Source: Roseibacterium beibuensis (GTDB taxonomy: Bacteria; Pseudomonadota; Alphaproteobacteria; Rhodobacterales; Rhodobacteraceae). Taken from it: a DNA stretch of 64,000 nt. This document shows positions 34,667 to 43,402 of this stretch, in pieces (position 1 is the first letter of the stretch; every line of letters begins with the position of its first letter). Location of the stretch: NCBI RefSeq assembly GCF_039542305.1, contig NZ_BAABHW010000001.1:1178001-1242000 (forward strand), written 5' to 3'. The position numbers and the translations under genes are program-made. Below the pieces are notes generated by a model, which did no database searches, had not been told where the DNA came from, and saw only the letters and a list, made by a program, of their open reading frames with translations.

Positions 34667-35836
34667 ATGGACCCGCAAGATCGTAGCACCGCCCCGTTGA
34701 AAGCCGCCGCCCTGGTCGTCGCGGCCGGTCGCGGCACGCGGGCCGGCGGCGGATTGCCCAAGCAATACAGGGATTTGGCGGGACAGCCCGTACTGGCGCG
34801 CACGCTGGCCGCGCTGGATGCGCACCCGGCGGTGCAGCAGATCGTGGTGGTGCGCCGCAGCGATGATTCCGAGCGTTTCGCCGCGGCGCGGCCAAGGACC
34901 CGCGCGCCCCTTCTCGACGTCATCGGCGGGGCCACGCGCGACGCCTCGGTCCGGGCGGGGCTCGCGGCGGTGGATGACACCTGTGACGTGGTGCTGATCC
35001 ACGACGCCGCGCGCCCCCTCGTTAGCCGCGCGGTGATCGACGGGGTGCTGGAGGCGCTGCGCAGCCATGACGGGGCGGCCCCGGCCCTTGCGGTCACCGA
35101 TGCGCTCTGGCGCGGGGCGGAGACCGTCACCGGCACCCAGTCGCGCGACGGTCTCTGGCGCGCTCAGACGCCGCAAGGCTTTCACCTTGCGCAGATCCGC
35201 GCGGCGCATGACGCACATCCCGGCGGCGCCGCCGATGATGTCGAGGTGGCCCGCGCCCATGGCCTGACCGTCGCCATCACCCAAGGCGACGAGGCCAATC
35301 TCAAGATCACCACGGCGGGGGATTTCGCCCGCGCCGCCCGATACCTGGAGGGACAGATGGATATTCGCACCGGCAACGGGTTCGACGTGCACCGCTTCGG
35401 CGAGGGCGACCATGTCATGCTCTGTGGCGTGGCCATCCCGCATGAGCGCGGGCTACAGGGCCATTCCGACGCTGATGTGGGCCTGCACACGGTGACGGAC
35501 GCGATCTATGGCGCGCTCGCCATGGGCGATATCGGCACGCATTTCCCGCCCTCCGATCCGCAATGGAAGGGCGCGGAAAGCCATATCTTCCTGACCCATG
35601 CCGTCGATCTGGCCGCCGAGATGGGGTTCACGATCACCAACGCGGACCTCACGCTGATCTGCGAGCGGCCCAAGGTCGGCCCGCACGCCGCGCCGATGCG
35701 CGCGCGCCTGTCCGAACTGTTGCGGATCGAGGCCGCGCGCGTCTCGGTCAAGGCAACGACCACCGAACGCCTCGGCTTTCCCGGCCGCGAGGAAGGGATC
35801 GCGGCGCTGGCCACGGTGACGTTGGTGAAACCATGA
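34667..35836 (+). CDS. ispDF: Bifunctional IspD/IspF isoprenoid enzyme
   Basis: One 389-residue protein carries two steps of the MEP pathway. Residues 1 to about 228 are IspD (CTP:MEP cytidylyltransferase; nucleotide motif VVAAGRGTRAGGGLPKQY near the N-terminus, then IHDAARPLV and TPQGF). Residues about 231-389 are IspF (MEcPP synthase; DVH at 240-242, HSDADVG, and the terminal VKATTTERLGFPGREEG). Fusion of the two non-consecutive enzymes is common in alphaproteobacteria. The ATG chosen has no clear ribosome binding site; a TTG 36 bases upstream is possible. Its stop overlaps the start of pgpA. Confidence 0.95.
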   Translation: MDPQDRSTAPLKAAALVVAAGRGTRAGGGLPKQYRDLAGQPVLARTLAALDAHPAVQQIVVVRRSDDSERFAAARPRTRAPLLDVIGGATRDASVRAGLAAVDDTCDVVLIHDAARPLVSRAVIDGVLEALRSHDGAAPALAVTDALWRGAETVTGTQSRDGLWRAQTPQGFHLAQIRAAHDAHPGGAADDVEVARAHGLTVAITQGDEANLKITTAGDFARAARYLEGQMDIRTGNGFDVHRFGEGDHVMLCGVAIPHERGLQGHSDADVGLHTVTDAIYGALAMGDIGTHFPPSDPQWKGAESHIFLTHAVDLAAEMGFTITNADLTLICERPKVGPHAAPMRARLSELLRIEAARVSVKATTTERLGFPGREEGIAALATVTLVKP

Positions 35837-36327
35837 CCCGCATCATCGCGACGCTGGCCTATATCGGCTACCTCAAACCCGCCCCCGGCACCTGGGGCAG
35901 CCTGGCCGCGATCCCGCTGGCCTGGGGGCTGCACGCGCTTGGCGGGTTCGTGGCGCTGTTTGCGGCCACGCTGATCGTCACCCTGCTGGGGTGGTGGGCG
36001 GTGGCGCGCGAAACCGAAGGGGCCGAGACCAAGGACCCGTCCGAGATCGTGATCGACGAGGTCGTGGGCCAGTGGATCGCGCTCTGGCCGGTCTCCTACG
36101 GCGCGGTCTTCGCGGGCGTCGGCTTCTGGGATCTTTACCCGGGCGTCATCACCGCCTTCCTCGCCTTCCGCGCCTTCGACATCTGGAAACCCGGCCCCGT
36201 GGGCTGGGCCGACCGCAAGCCGGGGGCGCTCGGCGTCATGGCCGATGACGTGATCGCGGGATGGCTGGCGGCGCTCGTCGTCGCGGTGGCCGCCGCCATC
36301 GCGCATATCCCGATGATCCTGGGATGA
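35833..36327 (+). CDS. pgpA: Phosphatidylglycerophosphatase A
   Basis: PgpA removes the phosphate from phosphatidylglycerophosphate to give phosphatidylglycerol at the inner membrane. The 164-residue protein shows the conserved early block GYLKPAPGTWGSLAAI, the catalytic acidic region DPSEIVIDEVVGQWIAL, and three hydrophobic segments, ending with MADDVIAGW, another conserved metal-site region. It overlaps ispDF upstream (ATGA) and cinA downstream (ATGA), so the three are a tightly coupled operon. Confidence 0.92.
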   Translation: MTRIIATLAYIGYLKPAPGTWGSLAAIPLAWGLHALGGFVALFAATLIVTLLGWWAVARETEGAETKDPSEIVIDEVVGQWIALWPVSYGAVFAGVGFWDLYPGVITAFLAFRAFDIWKPGPVGWADRKPGALGVMADDVIAGWLAALVVAVAAAIAHIPMILG

Positions 36328-36806
36328 GCGCGGCCGAGGTCATCGCGGCGCTGAAGGCGCGCGGCTGGATGATGGCCACCGCCGAAAGCTGCACCGGCGG
36401 CCTGATCGCAGGCGCGATCACCGAGGTGCCGGGATCGTCCGCCGTCTTCGACCGGGGCTTTGTCACCTATTCCAACGCCGCCAAGATCGACATGCTGGGC
36501 GTGTCGCCGGCCACGCTCGACGCCCATGGCGCGGTCAGCGAAGAGGTCGCCGCCGAAATGGCGCGCGGGGCGTTGGACCGGTCCGCAGCGCAGGTCGCCG
36601 TCGCGGTCACGGGCATCGCGGGCCCGGGCGGGTCGGACCACAAGCCGGAGGGGCGCGTGTGTTTCGGCCTCGCCACGGGTGTCGCGGTGATCACGGAAAC
36701 GGTGGAGTTCGGCGCGCTGGGACGGTCCGAGGTGCGCCGCCGCACCGTGGAACATGCCCTGTCTCTCCTCCTGCGGGCGGCCGGGGACGAAGCAGGTTTT
36801 TCCTGA
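36324..36806 (+). CDS. CinA family protein (C-terminal amidohydrolase domain only)
   Basis: This 160-residue protein matches the C-terminal domain of CinA, which deamidates nicotinamide mononucleotide (PncC activity). Landmarks are TAESCTGGLIAGAITEVPGSS, GFVTYSNAAKIDMLGV, and VTGIAGPGGSDHKPEGRV. The N-terminal COG1058 domain of full CinA is absent, which is normal for the stand-alone form. It starts in an ATGA overlap with pgpA. Its stop lies inside one arm of an AT-rich inverted repeat. Confidence 0.9.
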   Translation: MSAAEVIAALKARGWMMATAESCTGGLIAGAITEVPGSSAVFDRGFVTYSNAAKIDMLGVSPATLDAHGAVSEEVAAEMARGALDRSAAQVAVAVTGIAGPGGSDHKPEGRVCFGLATGVAVITETVEFGALGRSEVRRRTVEHALSLLLRAAGDEAGFS

Positions 36807-36870
36807 AAATCCTGCGGCACGCCGTCAACCGCGCGCCCGGCCTTTGGGCGCGACACTGGCCACCGAGGCC

Positions 36871-36894
36871 GCATAATTTTCAGGAAAATTATGC
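36871..36894. repeat. Perfect 24-base AT-rich palindrome over the START-protein stop codon
   Basis: Two 11-base arms, GCATAATTTTC and its exact reverse complement, flank AG. The stop codon of the minus-strand gene at 36889 lies in the palindrome. A related sequence, TTTTCCTGAAAAT, sits at 36798-36810 across the stop of the plus-strand cinA gene, forming a second, 13-base inverted repeat with it. Both flank the 82-base convergent gap. It may act as a bidirectional terminator or mRNA end, but the T run is short. Confidence 0.7.
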
Positions 36895-37347
36895 TACGCC
36901 CGTGCCATAGAGCGCTTGGGCCCGCGTCTCGAAGGCGCGCACGATCCGCTGCATCGCCTCCATGAAGAACAGCCCCGCCGCCCCTTGCAGGATGCGGTTC
37001 TTGAACTCGAAATCGACGCTGAAGGCCACTTCGCAGCCGCCTTCGGGCAGATCGCGGAACTGCCATGTCGACAGCAGGTGATGGAACGGCCCCTCGATAT
37101 ACTCGGTGTCGATCTTCTGCTTCTCTTCCCACAGCGTCACGCGGCTGAGGAAGCGCTCGCGAAACATCTTGAAGCCGATCACGAGGTCGGCCAGCATCAC
37201 CGCATACTCGCCCTCGGGCGTGACCGAGCGCACGCGGCTGGCGGCAATCCAGGGAATGAACTCGGGGTAGCGCGCCACGTCGGCCACCAGATCGTACATC
37301 TGTCGGGCGGTATAGGGCAGCGTTCGAGTCTCTGAATGCGCGGGCAT
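36889..37347 (-). CDS. COQ10/RatA-type START domain protein
   Basis: This 152-residue protein belongs to the SRPBCC family that includes mitochondrial Coq10 (ubiquinone-binding) and bacterial RatA. It opens with TRTLPYTARQMYDLVADVARYPEFIPW, the family signature, followed by the VDFEFKNRILQG and FEARA-like C-terminal helix. The likely role is binding ubiquinone or a related lipid. RatA-type names refer to a proposed ribosome-targeting toxin; the ubiquinone link is better supported for alphaproteobacteria. It is convergent with cinA and shares a palindrome at its stop codon. Confidence 0.85.
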   Translation of the reverse strand: MPAHSETRTLPYTARQMYDLVADVARYPEFIPWIAASRVRSVTPEGEYAVMLADLVIGFKMFRERFLSRVTLWEEKQKIDTEYIEGPFHHLLSTWQFRDLPEGGCEVAFSVDFEFKNRILQGAAGLFFMEAMQRIVRAFETRAQALYGTGVA

Positions 37348-37437
37348 CGCGGGCCTTTCGTCTTTCACCGGTGACAGGGATGTCTTAAAAGCGGGCCGGA
37401 AATTCAAGGTTTCTAACCTTTTTCTGCGGGGGACCAA

Positions 37438-38001
37438 ATGGCGCAGCCCGACTACGCGGTCGATCAGATGATCTCGGCCAAGACCATCGCCGCCCGGATC
37501 GAGGATCTGGCGCGCGAAATCGAGAAAGCCTTCGCCGGCACCGAGAAGCTGGTCGTGGTCGGCCTGCTGCGCGGCAGCTTCGTTTTCATCGCCGATCTGG
37601 TGCGCGAGATCGACCTGCCGGTCGAGGTCGATTTCCTCGAAGCGTCCTCCTACGGCAACGCGATGAAAAGCTCGCGCGAGGTACGCATCCTCAAGGACCT
37701 GCGCGGCGAGATCGCGGGGCGCGACGTTCTGGTGGTCGAGGATATCGTCGATACCGGCCACACGCTGCACCATGTCGTGAACCTGCTCAAATCGCGCGAG
37801 CCACGGCGGCTGAAGACCATCGCCCTTCTCGACAAGCCCACCCGGCGCGAGGTCGATATCCGCGCCGACTGGATCGGCTTTGAAATTCCCGATGAATTCG
37901 TCGTCGGCTACGGCATCGACTACGCGCAGCGCAACCGGAACCTGCCCTTCATCGGCAAGGTGCGGATGCTGGCCGAAACGCCCGCCAACGAAACCGCCTG
38001 A
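37438..38001 (+). CDS. hpt: Hypoxanthine/guanine phosphoribosyltransferase
   Basis: This enzyme makes IMP or GMP from the free base and PRPP (purine salvage). The 187-residue protein has the PRPP loop VVEDIVDTGHTL (99-110), the LLRGSFVFIADLVR diphosphate region, and the C-terminal VVGYGIDYAQRNRNLPFIG that contacts the base. The start follows a GGGGGA site. It sits alone between the divergent START-protein gene and the downstream porin. Confidence 0.95.
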   Translation: MAQPDYAVDQMISAKTIAARIEDLAREIEKAFAGTEKLVVVGLLRGSFVFIADLVREIDLPVEVDFLEASSYGNAMKSSREVRILKDLRGEIAGRDVLVVEDIVDTGHTLHHVVNLLKSREPRRLKTIALLDKPTRREVDIRADWIGFEIPDEFVVGYGIDYAQRNRNLPFIGKVRMLAETPANETA

Positions 38002-38157
38002 GCGTCTCTCCAAGGGCGTTGCACCCGGGCCACGCGCGCGGTCGCCGCGCGGCTGCCGCGACGACGTGCATGGCGCGCCTCGACGGGATCGTGTTAGGAT
38101 CGCTTCAAACCTGGCGGCAAACGACCAGGCCAACAGAGCAGATATTGAGGTATCCCC

Positions 38158-39126
38158 GTGACCCGAGCATTCGCGCCCCGTTCGCGCGCTTCCTTCGCGT
38201 TCTCCGCACTCACCCTGTCGGCACTTGCCCTGCCCGGCACCGCCGATCTGGCGCATGCGCAAGGCTATTCCGACCCTTTCGACCTCGAAGGCCGCATCGC
38301 GCTTGGCTATGCCGCCAACGATCGCGGCGCGCTCGACAGCATGGCCTATGTCAGCCTCGACGCCGAGGGGCGCCTCCATTTCGACCCCGATCGCCGGGTC
38401 GGCCTTGGCTTCGACGTGTTCGCGCTGAACGAGTTCGACACCGACACGCTCGACTATTACGACATCTACCTGTTCTACGATTTCGGCGCGGGCGAGATCC
38501 AGTTGGGCCGCTCACCCTCGGCCATCGAGTTGTTCCTGCCCGGGCGCTCGCTGCGCTTCGGCGGCGCCGATCAGGCCTCGCTGCTGGTCGAGGTGGCCGG
38601 GCAAGCCAGCGGGCTGCGCCAGATCTCCTACGGCAACGACCCGGCCCTCGGCCTGTCCTATTTCGGCGATTACGGCACCATCGAAGCCGGTCTCAGCGCG
38701 CATTACGATACCGATGGCGACGGGCAGATCTACGCGCTATCGGGCCTCTATCACCTCACCGACACCGTCCAGCTGTTTGCCGGAACCGAGTTCGCCGTCG
38801 ACACCGGCACCGACCTCGATCACCGGATCTGGATGGGCGGGCGTTATGACGATGGCTGGTTCACCGTGCACGGCATCTTGTCGAACGGCGTCGGCTTCGA
38901 CGCCGACAACACCACTTTCGAGCTTGGGGCCGAATACGCGCTGGATGCGATCCCGGGCCTGAGCGTGGGCGGCGACATCACCATGCTGAACCTCGGCGGC
39001 GGGTCAGAGACGCTGGCGCGCGTCGGCGCCGAATATGTCGGGGAGAACGGCCTCGGCCTTGGCGGTCACGCGACGGTGTTCGACGACACGGCTTTCTGGG
39101 GGCTCGAAGCCAGCGTCAACTTCTGA
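38158..39126 (+). CDS. Outer-membrane porin
   Basis: This 322-residue protein has a long signal peptide (to about Ala35, ending LAHAQG) and then an alternating-strand barrel: LEGRIALGYAAND, VSLDAEGRLHFD, VGLGFDVFALNEFD, YYDIYLFYDFGAGEIQLGR, and closing strands ending WGLEASVNF, with Phe last. It looks like the Rhodobacteraceae gram-negative porin family. The start is GTG at 38158, with TTGAGG eight bases upstream. Acidic loops suggest cation preference, but this is a guess. A small membrane ORF follows after one base. Confidence 0.85.
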   Translation: MTRAFAPRSRASFAFSALTLSALALPGTADLAHAQGYSDPFDLEGRIALGYAANDRGALDSMAYVSLDAEGRLHFDPDRRVGLGFDVFALNEFDTDTLDYYDIYLFYDFGAGEIQLGRSPSAIELFLPGRSLRFGGADQASLLVEVAGQASGLRQISYGNDPALGLSYFGDYGTIEAGLSAHYDTDGDGQIYALSGLYHLTDTVQLFAGTEFAVDTGTDLDHRIWMGGRYDDGWFTVHGILSNGVGFDADNTTFELGAEYALDAIPGLSVGGDITMLNLGGGSETLARVGAEYVGENGLGLGGHATVFDDTAFWGLEASVNF

Positions 39127-39127
39127 G

Positions 39128-39310
39128 ATGTTCCCGTTCAACTGGCTCCTGCGGGCGGTGGGCTGGGCCCGCAACCCGCCCTCCGCCAAACGGGTCATCC
39201 TCGTGTTGTCCGTCATCGCCGCGGCCCTGGCGCTTGGGATCTACGAGTATTTTTTCGGCTGGCCCGAGGCGTTGACGGTCGAGAACTTCCGCGGGCGGGG
39301 CTGGCGTTAG
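39128..39310 (+). CDS. Small membrane protein (60 aa), downstream of porin
   Basis: The ATG is one base after the porin stop codon, so translation is probably coupled. The 60 residues have a basic amphipathic N-terminus (MFPFNWLLRAVGWARNPPSAKR), one transmembrane segment (VILVLSVIAAALALGIYEYFF), and a short polar tail rich in Arg. No ribosome binding site of its own is visible. I recall similar short one-helix proteins in other Rhodobacteraceae, but cannot give a function. Confidence 0.6.
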   Translation: MFPFNWLLRAVGWARNPPSAKRVILVLSVIAAALALGIYEYFFGWPEALTVENFRGRGWR

Positions 39311-39422
39311 GCCCTGCCCGCGCGCGCACACACCCCTGCGCCGTTACACAAAAGCTGTGATTGACCTCTGGCCTGCGACGTCTAGCCTCAAGGCTGTGTC
39401 CAGCTCCAAAGGAGGTTTCCCA

Positions 39423-39887
39423 ATGCCCCGTTTCAGCAAGATCATCGCCACCGGCATCGCCGCGCTCACCTTTTCCGGCGCCGTCGCCGTCGCGCAGGAC
39501 CTGCCCGCCCCGGTCGAAGCGCGCCAGGGCCAGTTCCGCATCATGGCGCTCAATGTCGGCGTGCTGGGCCAGATGGCCCGCGGCAATACCGAATACGATG
39601 CCGATGCCGCAAGCGCGGCCGCCTCGAACCTTCTGACGATCTCGATGCTGGACCAGTCGTTCCACTGGCCCGAGGGGACGGACAATTTCGGCCTCGACGG
39701 CACGCGCGCCCTGCCCGCGATCTGGGAAAACCCCGAGGATTTCGCCGCGAAATGGGGTGATTTCGGCACCGCCGCCGAGGCGCTGGCCGCCGTCGCGGGC
39801 GACGGACTGGAAGCGATGCAGGCCGCCTTCGGCCCGGTGGGCGGCACCTGCGGCGCCTGCCACGACGATTACCGCGAAGCGCAGTGA
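39423..39887 (+). CDS. Cytochrome c-prime family protein
   Basis: This 154-residue protein has a signal peptide (to about residue 25, AVAVAQ) and a helical body with the C-terminal heme motif CGACH (143-147), the hallmark of cytochrome c-prime, in which heme binds near the C-terminus and His is the only strong ligand. The mature part is about 129 residues, matching the family. Cytochrome c-prime proteins bind NO and may protect against nitrosative stress. The start has a strong AAAGGAGG site. It is 67 bases upstream of the diheme cytochrome, on the same strand. Confidence 0.88.
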   Translation: MPRFSKIIATGIAALTFSGAVAVAQDLPAPVEARQGQFRIMALNVGVLGQMARGNTEYDADAASAAASNLLTISMLDQSFHWPEGTDNFGLDGTRALPAIWENPEDFAAKWGDFGTAAEALAAVAGDGLEAMQAAFGPVGGTCGACHDDYREAQ

Positions 39888-39954
39888 TCAAGCCCCGGGG
39901 CGGGGCCGGACCGGCCCTGCCCTTTTCGTCATTTTCTGATCTGACAGGTGTTTG

Positions 39955-40854
39955 ATGGGCCGCTTTCTCGGCATTCTCGTGGCGTTCGGGGCGTTGGGCC
40001 TTGCCGCGTTCTGGGTCCTGACCCGCCCGGACCATGTGACCGGGGCCGAGGTCGCGGGCCTGACCGGGGACGCCGCCGCGGGCGAGGCGATCTTCTGGGC
40101 CGGGGGCTGCGCCTCCTGTCACGCGGATGCCGAGGCCGAGGGCGACGCGCGCCTGATCCTGTCGGGGGGCGAAGGGCTGGTCAGCGATTTCGGGACCTTC
40201 TACCCGCCCAATATCTCGCCCGACCCCGAGCATGGCATCGGCGGCTGGACCCTGGCCGAGTTCGTCACCGCCATGCAGAACGGCATCAGCCCCGAGGGGC
40301 TGCATTACTACCCCGCCTTCCCCTACCCTGCCTATCGGCTGGCCGAGCGCCAGGACCTCGCGGACCTCTTAGCCTTCCTGCAAACCCTGCCCGAGGACGA
40401 CACCGAATCGCCTGCCCATGAGGTGGGCTTCCCCTTCAACATCCGGCGCGCGGTGGGCGGCTGGAACCTGCTTTACCTGTCCGACGATTACGCGGTGCAA
40501 GGCGAGCTAAGCGCCGAGGAAGCGCGCGGGCGCTACCTGGCCGAGGCGCTGGCCCATTGCGGCGAATGCCACACGCCGCGTGACGCGCTTGGCGGGCCGG
40601 ACCGCGCCGCGTGGCTGACCGGCGCGCCGAACCCCACCGGGACGGGCCGCATCCCGGCGCTCACCCCCGATGAATTGCGCTGGTCGACGACCGAGATCGC
40701 GGCCTATCTCAACGACGGCTTTACCCCCAGCTTCGACAGCGCGGGCGGCCATATGCGCAGCGTGATCCTGAACCTCGCCAACCTGCCCGACGCCGACAGG
40801 CAGGCCATCGCGGCCTATCTCAAGGTGCTGCCGCCGCCCAGAACTGAGCGATAA
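39955..40854 (+). CDS. Diheme cytochrome c, membrane-anchored
   Basis: This 299-residue protein has an uncleaved-looking N-terminal helix (FLGILVAFGALGLAAFWVL) and two cytochrome c domains, with CASCH at 52-56 and CGECH at 202-206. Methionines that could serve as sixth ligands occur after each motif. The two-domain layout resembles cytochromes that accept electrons from dehydrogenases. The start is an ATG after AGGTG; a TTG three bases earlier is also possible. It probably works with the adjacent cytochrome c-prime. Confidence 0.85.
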   Translation: MGRFLGILVAFGALGLAAFWVLTRPDHVTGAEVAGLTGDAAAGEAIFWAGGCASCHADAEAEGDARLILSGGEGLVSDFGTFYPPNISPDPEHGIGGWTLAEFVTAMQNGISPEGLHYYPAFPYPAYRLAERQDLADLLAFLQTLPEDDTESPAHEVGFPFNIRRAVGGWNLLYLSDDYAVQGELSAEEARGRYLAEALAHCGECHTPRDALGGPDRAAWLTGAPNPTGTGRIPALTPDELRWSTTEIAAYLNDGFTPSFDSAGGHMRSVILNLANLPDADRQAIAAYLKVLPPPRTER

Positions 40855-40919
40855 GCTCCCCCGCCATGGCCTGCGCGCGGGTGAAAACCCCTCGCCCTTT
40901 CAAGGACCGGAGAGCGTCC

Positions 40920-42272
40920 TTACCGGATCGCGCTTGCGGGGTCGGGCAACTCCGCGAAGCGCGCCTCGGCGGCGCGCAAGACGGCCTCGGACAGGGTTTG
41001 CGCATGGGCGTTGCAACTCGCCTGGTGGCGGGCGCGCAAGGTCGCGTCCACTTCCGCCGCGATGGCCCAAAGGCACCAGGCATAGCCCTCGGCCGCGTCG
41101 TCGGGCGTTGCGGCAACGCTCAGCAGCAGATCGGCGAGGTTCCACGCGCCCAGCACGTAACCCGCCTCGGCGCTGTCGTGATAGGACTCGCGCGCGCCCT
41201 GCGGGTCGGGCGGGCCACCGATGCCCGTCTCCAGCATCACGCCGAGGTCATTCATCGCCGCCACGCTGCCGCGCACGGCGGCAAGACGCATGGTCGTGCG
41301 GGCGGCCTCGAGGTCGGTCTCGACACCCAGCCCGTCCCAAAGATGGATGGCCAGCGCATAGCTGGCCTCGGCGATCCCGGCCGCGTGGGCCTGCCGGTAA
41401 AGCCCGGTCGCGCGCGGCAGGTCGTCGTCGGGCGCGGCCTCCCCGTCCGAGAGCAGGCGGCCAAGGTTCAACGCCCCCCAACCATCACCAAGCTCGGCGG
41501 CACGGGTGAACCAGCGCAGGGCGGCCTCGGGGTCCTCGGCTTGGATCAGAAGGCCAAGATCGGTGGCCGCGGCCCCCTCCCCGGCCTCGAAGGCTTCGCG
41601 CAGCAGCGCGCGAGCGGCCTCGGGGTCAACGACCCCGCCCACGCCCTGCACCTGCATCTGCGCCAAAAGGCGGGCGGCGCCCGGCACGCGCTCGTCCACC
41701 AGCGCCTCGGCCATGTCGCGGGCGCGAAACGGGTCGGCCTCTCCCCCCAGCCCCTGCGCCAGCAGAGCGGCAAGGTGCAGCCGCGCCGCCGTGCTGCCCT
41801 CATCGGCGGCTGTTTCCAGCAAGCCCCGCAGCGCGGTCCAGTTGGGCGGGCCGAACACGCCCGAGGCGATCAGGGCGGCAAGGTTGCTGCGCGCGGCGAC
41901 ACTGCCCGCTTCGATCGCCGCCTCGTAATGGCGTTGCGCGGCAAGCGGATCGGCGGGCACGCCCGGCGCGCCGTGGTGGTAGATCCGGCCAAGCGCGACC
42001 TGCGCCGTCACCGACCCGGCTGCGGCGGAAGACTCGAACAGCGCCATCGCGCCTTGCAGATCGGCCTCGCGGCCCAACCCGTCGCGCAGCATCAGGCCCG
42101 CCAGCGCCAGCGCGTCGGGCGCACCCGTCGCCATCAGCTCGGCCAATAGCGCGCGCGCGGCCTCGGCATCGCCCGTGGCCAGCGCCTCGCGCGCATCCTC
42201 CAGGCTTTGGCCGTGGACCGGGCCGCTCAGCGCAAGGCAGAGCGCCATGTATGGGAAAACACGCCGGAACAT
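40920..42272 (-). CDS. Secreted SEL1-like repeat protein
   Basis: This 450-residue protein has a signal peptide (MFRRVFPYMALCLALSGPVHGQ) and a body of about ten SEL1-like alpha-helical repeats, each near 36 residues, with recurring A-x2-G-x3-A and LG-x2-L patterns (for example ALGRIYHHGAPGV, ALAIHLWDGLGVETD, MNDLGVMLETGIGG). Such proteins usually scaffold protein complexes in the periplasm. No catalytic motif is seen. It is convergent with the diheme cytochrome and upstream of lipA on the same strand. Confidence 0.85.
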   Translation of the reverse strand: MFRRVFPYMALCLALSGPVHGQSLEDAREALATGDAEAARALLAELMATGAPDALALAGLMLRDGLGREADLQGAMALFESSAAAGSVTAQVALGRIYHHGAPGVPADPLAAQRHYEAAIEAGSVAARSNLAALIASGVFGPPNWTALRGLLETAADEGSTAARLHLAALLAQGLGGEADPFRARDMAEALVDERVPGAARLLAQMQVQGVGGVVDPEAARALLREAFEAGEGAAATDLGLLIQAEDPEAALRWFTRAAELGDGWGALNLGRLLSDGEAAPDDDLPRATGLYRQAHAAGIAEASYALAIHLWDGLGVETDLEAARTTMRLAAVRGSVAAMNDLGVMLETGIGGPPDPQGARESYHDSAEAGYVLGAWNLADLLLSVAATPDDAAEGYAWCLWAIAAEVDATLRARHQASCNAHAQTLSEAVLRAAEARFAELPDPASAIR

Positions 42273-42324
42273 GGACCAACCCTAGCGGGCCGATCCATGC
42301 CGGGAAAGCGGGGAAAACCGGCGC

Positions 42325-43275
42325 TTACGCGAGGCCGAGGCGCTTCATCCGGTTCTCGCGCAGCCGGGCGAAATCGTCGCCCGCGTGATAGCTCGACCGC
42401 GTCAGCGGCGTGGCCGAGACCATGAGGAAGCCCTTGCCATAGGCGGCTTTCTCGTAGGACGCGAATTCGTCGGGATGCACGAAGCGGTCGACCGCGTGGT
42501 GCTTGGGCGTGGGTTGCAGGTACTGGCCGATGGTCAGGAAATCGATATCGGCGCTGCGCATGTCGTCCATGACCTGCAGAACCGATTGCCGATCCTCGCC
42601 CAGACCCACCATGATGCCCGACTTGGTAAACATCGACGGGTCCAGGTCCTTAACCCGCTGCAGCAGGCGCAGCGAATGGAAATAGCGCGCACCGGGCCGC
42701 ACCTCGGGGTAAAGGCCGGGAACGGTTTCGAGGTTGTGGTTGAACACGTCCGGTTTCGCCGCAACGACCGTTTCCAGCGCCTCGGGGGCGCATTTCAGGA
42801 AATCGGGCGTGAGGATCTCGATCGTCGTGCCGGGCGATTGCTTGCGGATGGCGCGGATCGTCATGGCGAAATGCTCGGCCCCGCCGTCTTCGAGGTCGTC
42901 ACGGTCCACCGAGGTCACGACGACATGGTTCAGGCCCAGCTTCTTGACCGCATCGGCCACCCGGCCCGGTTCGAACACGTCGAGGTCATCGGGACGCCCC
43001 GTCGCGATATTACAGAAGGAACAGCCGCGGGTGCAGATCTCGCCCATGATCATCATGGTGGCGTGGCCCTGGCTCCAGCATTCCCCGGCATTGGGGCAGC
43101 CCGCCTCTTCGCAGACCGTCACCAGCTTGTGCTCGCGCATGATGCGATGCGTCTCGCGATAGCCTTCGCCCGTGGGCGCCTTGACCCGGATCCAGTCGGG
43201 TTTCTTCGGCTGGGCGTTGTCGGGGCGGTGCGCCTTTTCGGGGTGGCGCTGGTCAGGGATCTTCAGATCGCGCAT
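42325..43275 (-). CDS. lipA: Lipoyl synthase
   Basis: LipA is a radical SAM enzyme that inserts two sulfurs into octanoyl-protein to make lipoic acid. The 316-residue protein has the auxiliary cluster cysteines in CEEAGCPNAGEC (55, 60, 66) and the radical SAM motif CTRGCSFC (81, 85, 88). The C-terminal serine in TRSSYHAGD that contacts the auxiliary cluster is also present. The start has GGAGGAGA upstream. LipB is not in this window. Confidence 0.97.
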   Translation of the reverse strand: MRDLKIPDQRHPEKAHRPDNAQPKKPDWIRVKAPTGEGYRETHRIMREHKLVTVCEEAGCPNAGECWSQGHATMMIMGEICTRGCSFCNIATGRPDDLDVFEPGRVADAVKKLGLNHVVVTSVDRDDLEDGGAEHFAMTIRAIRKQSPGTTIEILTPDFLKCAPEALETVVAAKPDVFNHNLETVPGLYPEVRPGARYFHSLRLLQRVKDLDPSMFTKSGIMVGLGEDRQSVLQVMDDMRSADIDFLTIGQYLQPTPKHHAVDRFVHPDEFASYEKAAYGKGFLMVSATPLTRSSYHAGDDFARLRENRMKRLGLA

Positions 43276-43402
43276 GGGTCTCCTCCGCGCGGGCCGGTTG
43301 GCCCGCCTTTGACGGGCTATCTAACCCGTTTCGCAGCATTTGTAACGGGGCATGGGCGCACAGCCGGGTTGCATGCCGCGAAACCCGACCATGCGGCTGC
43401 GA

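Noticed and set aside
36889..37347. A RatA toxin of a toxin-antitoxin pair
   Set aside because: No RatB-like partner is adjacent, and the family includes ubiquinone-binding Coq10 proteins, which fit better.
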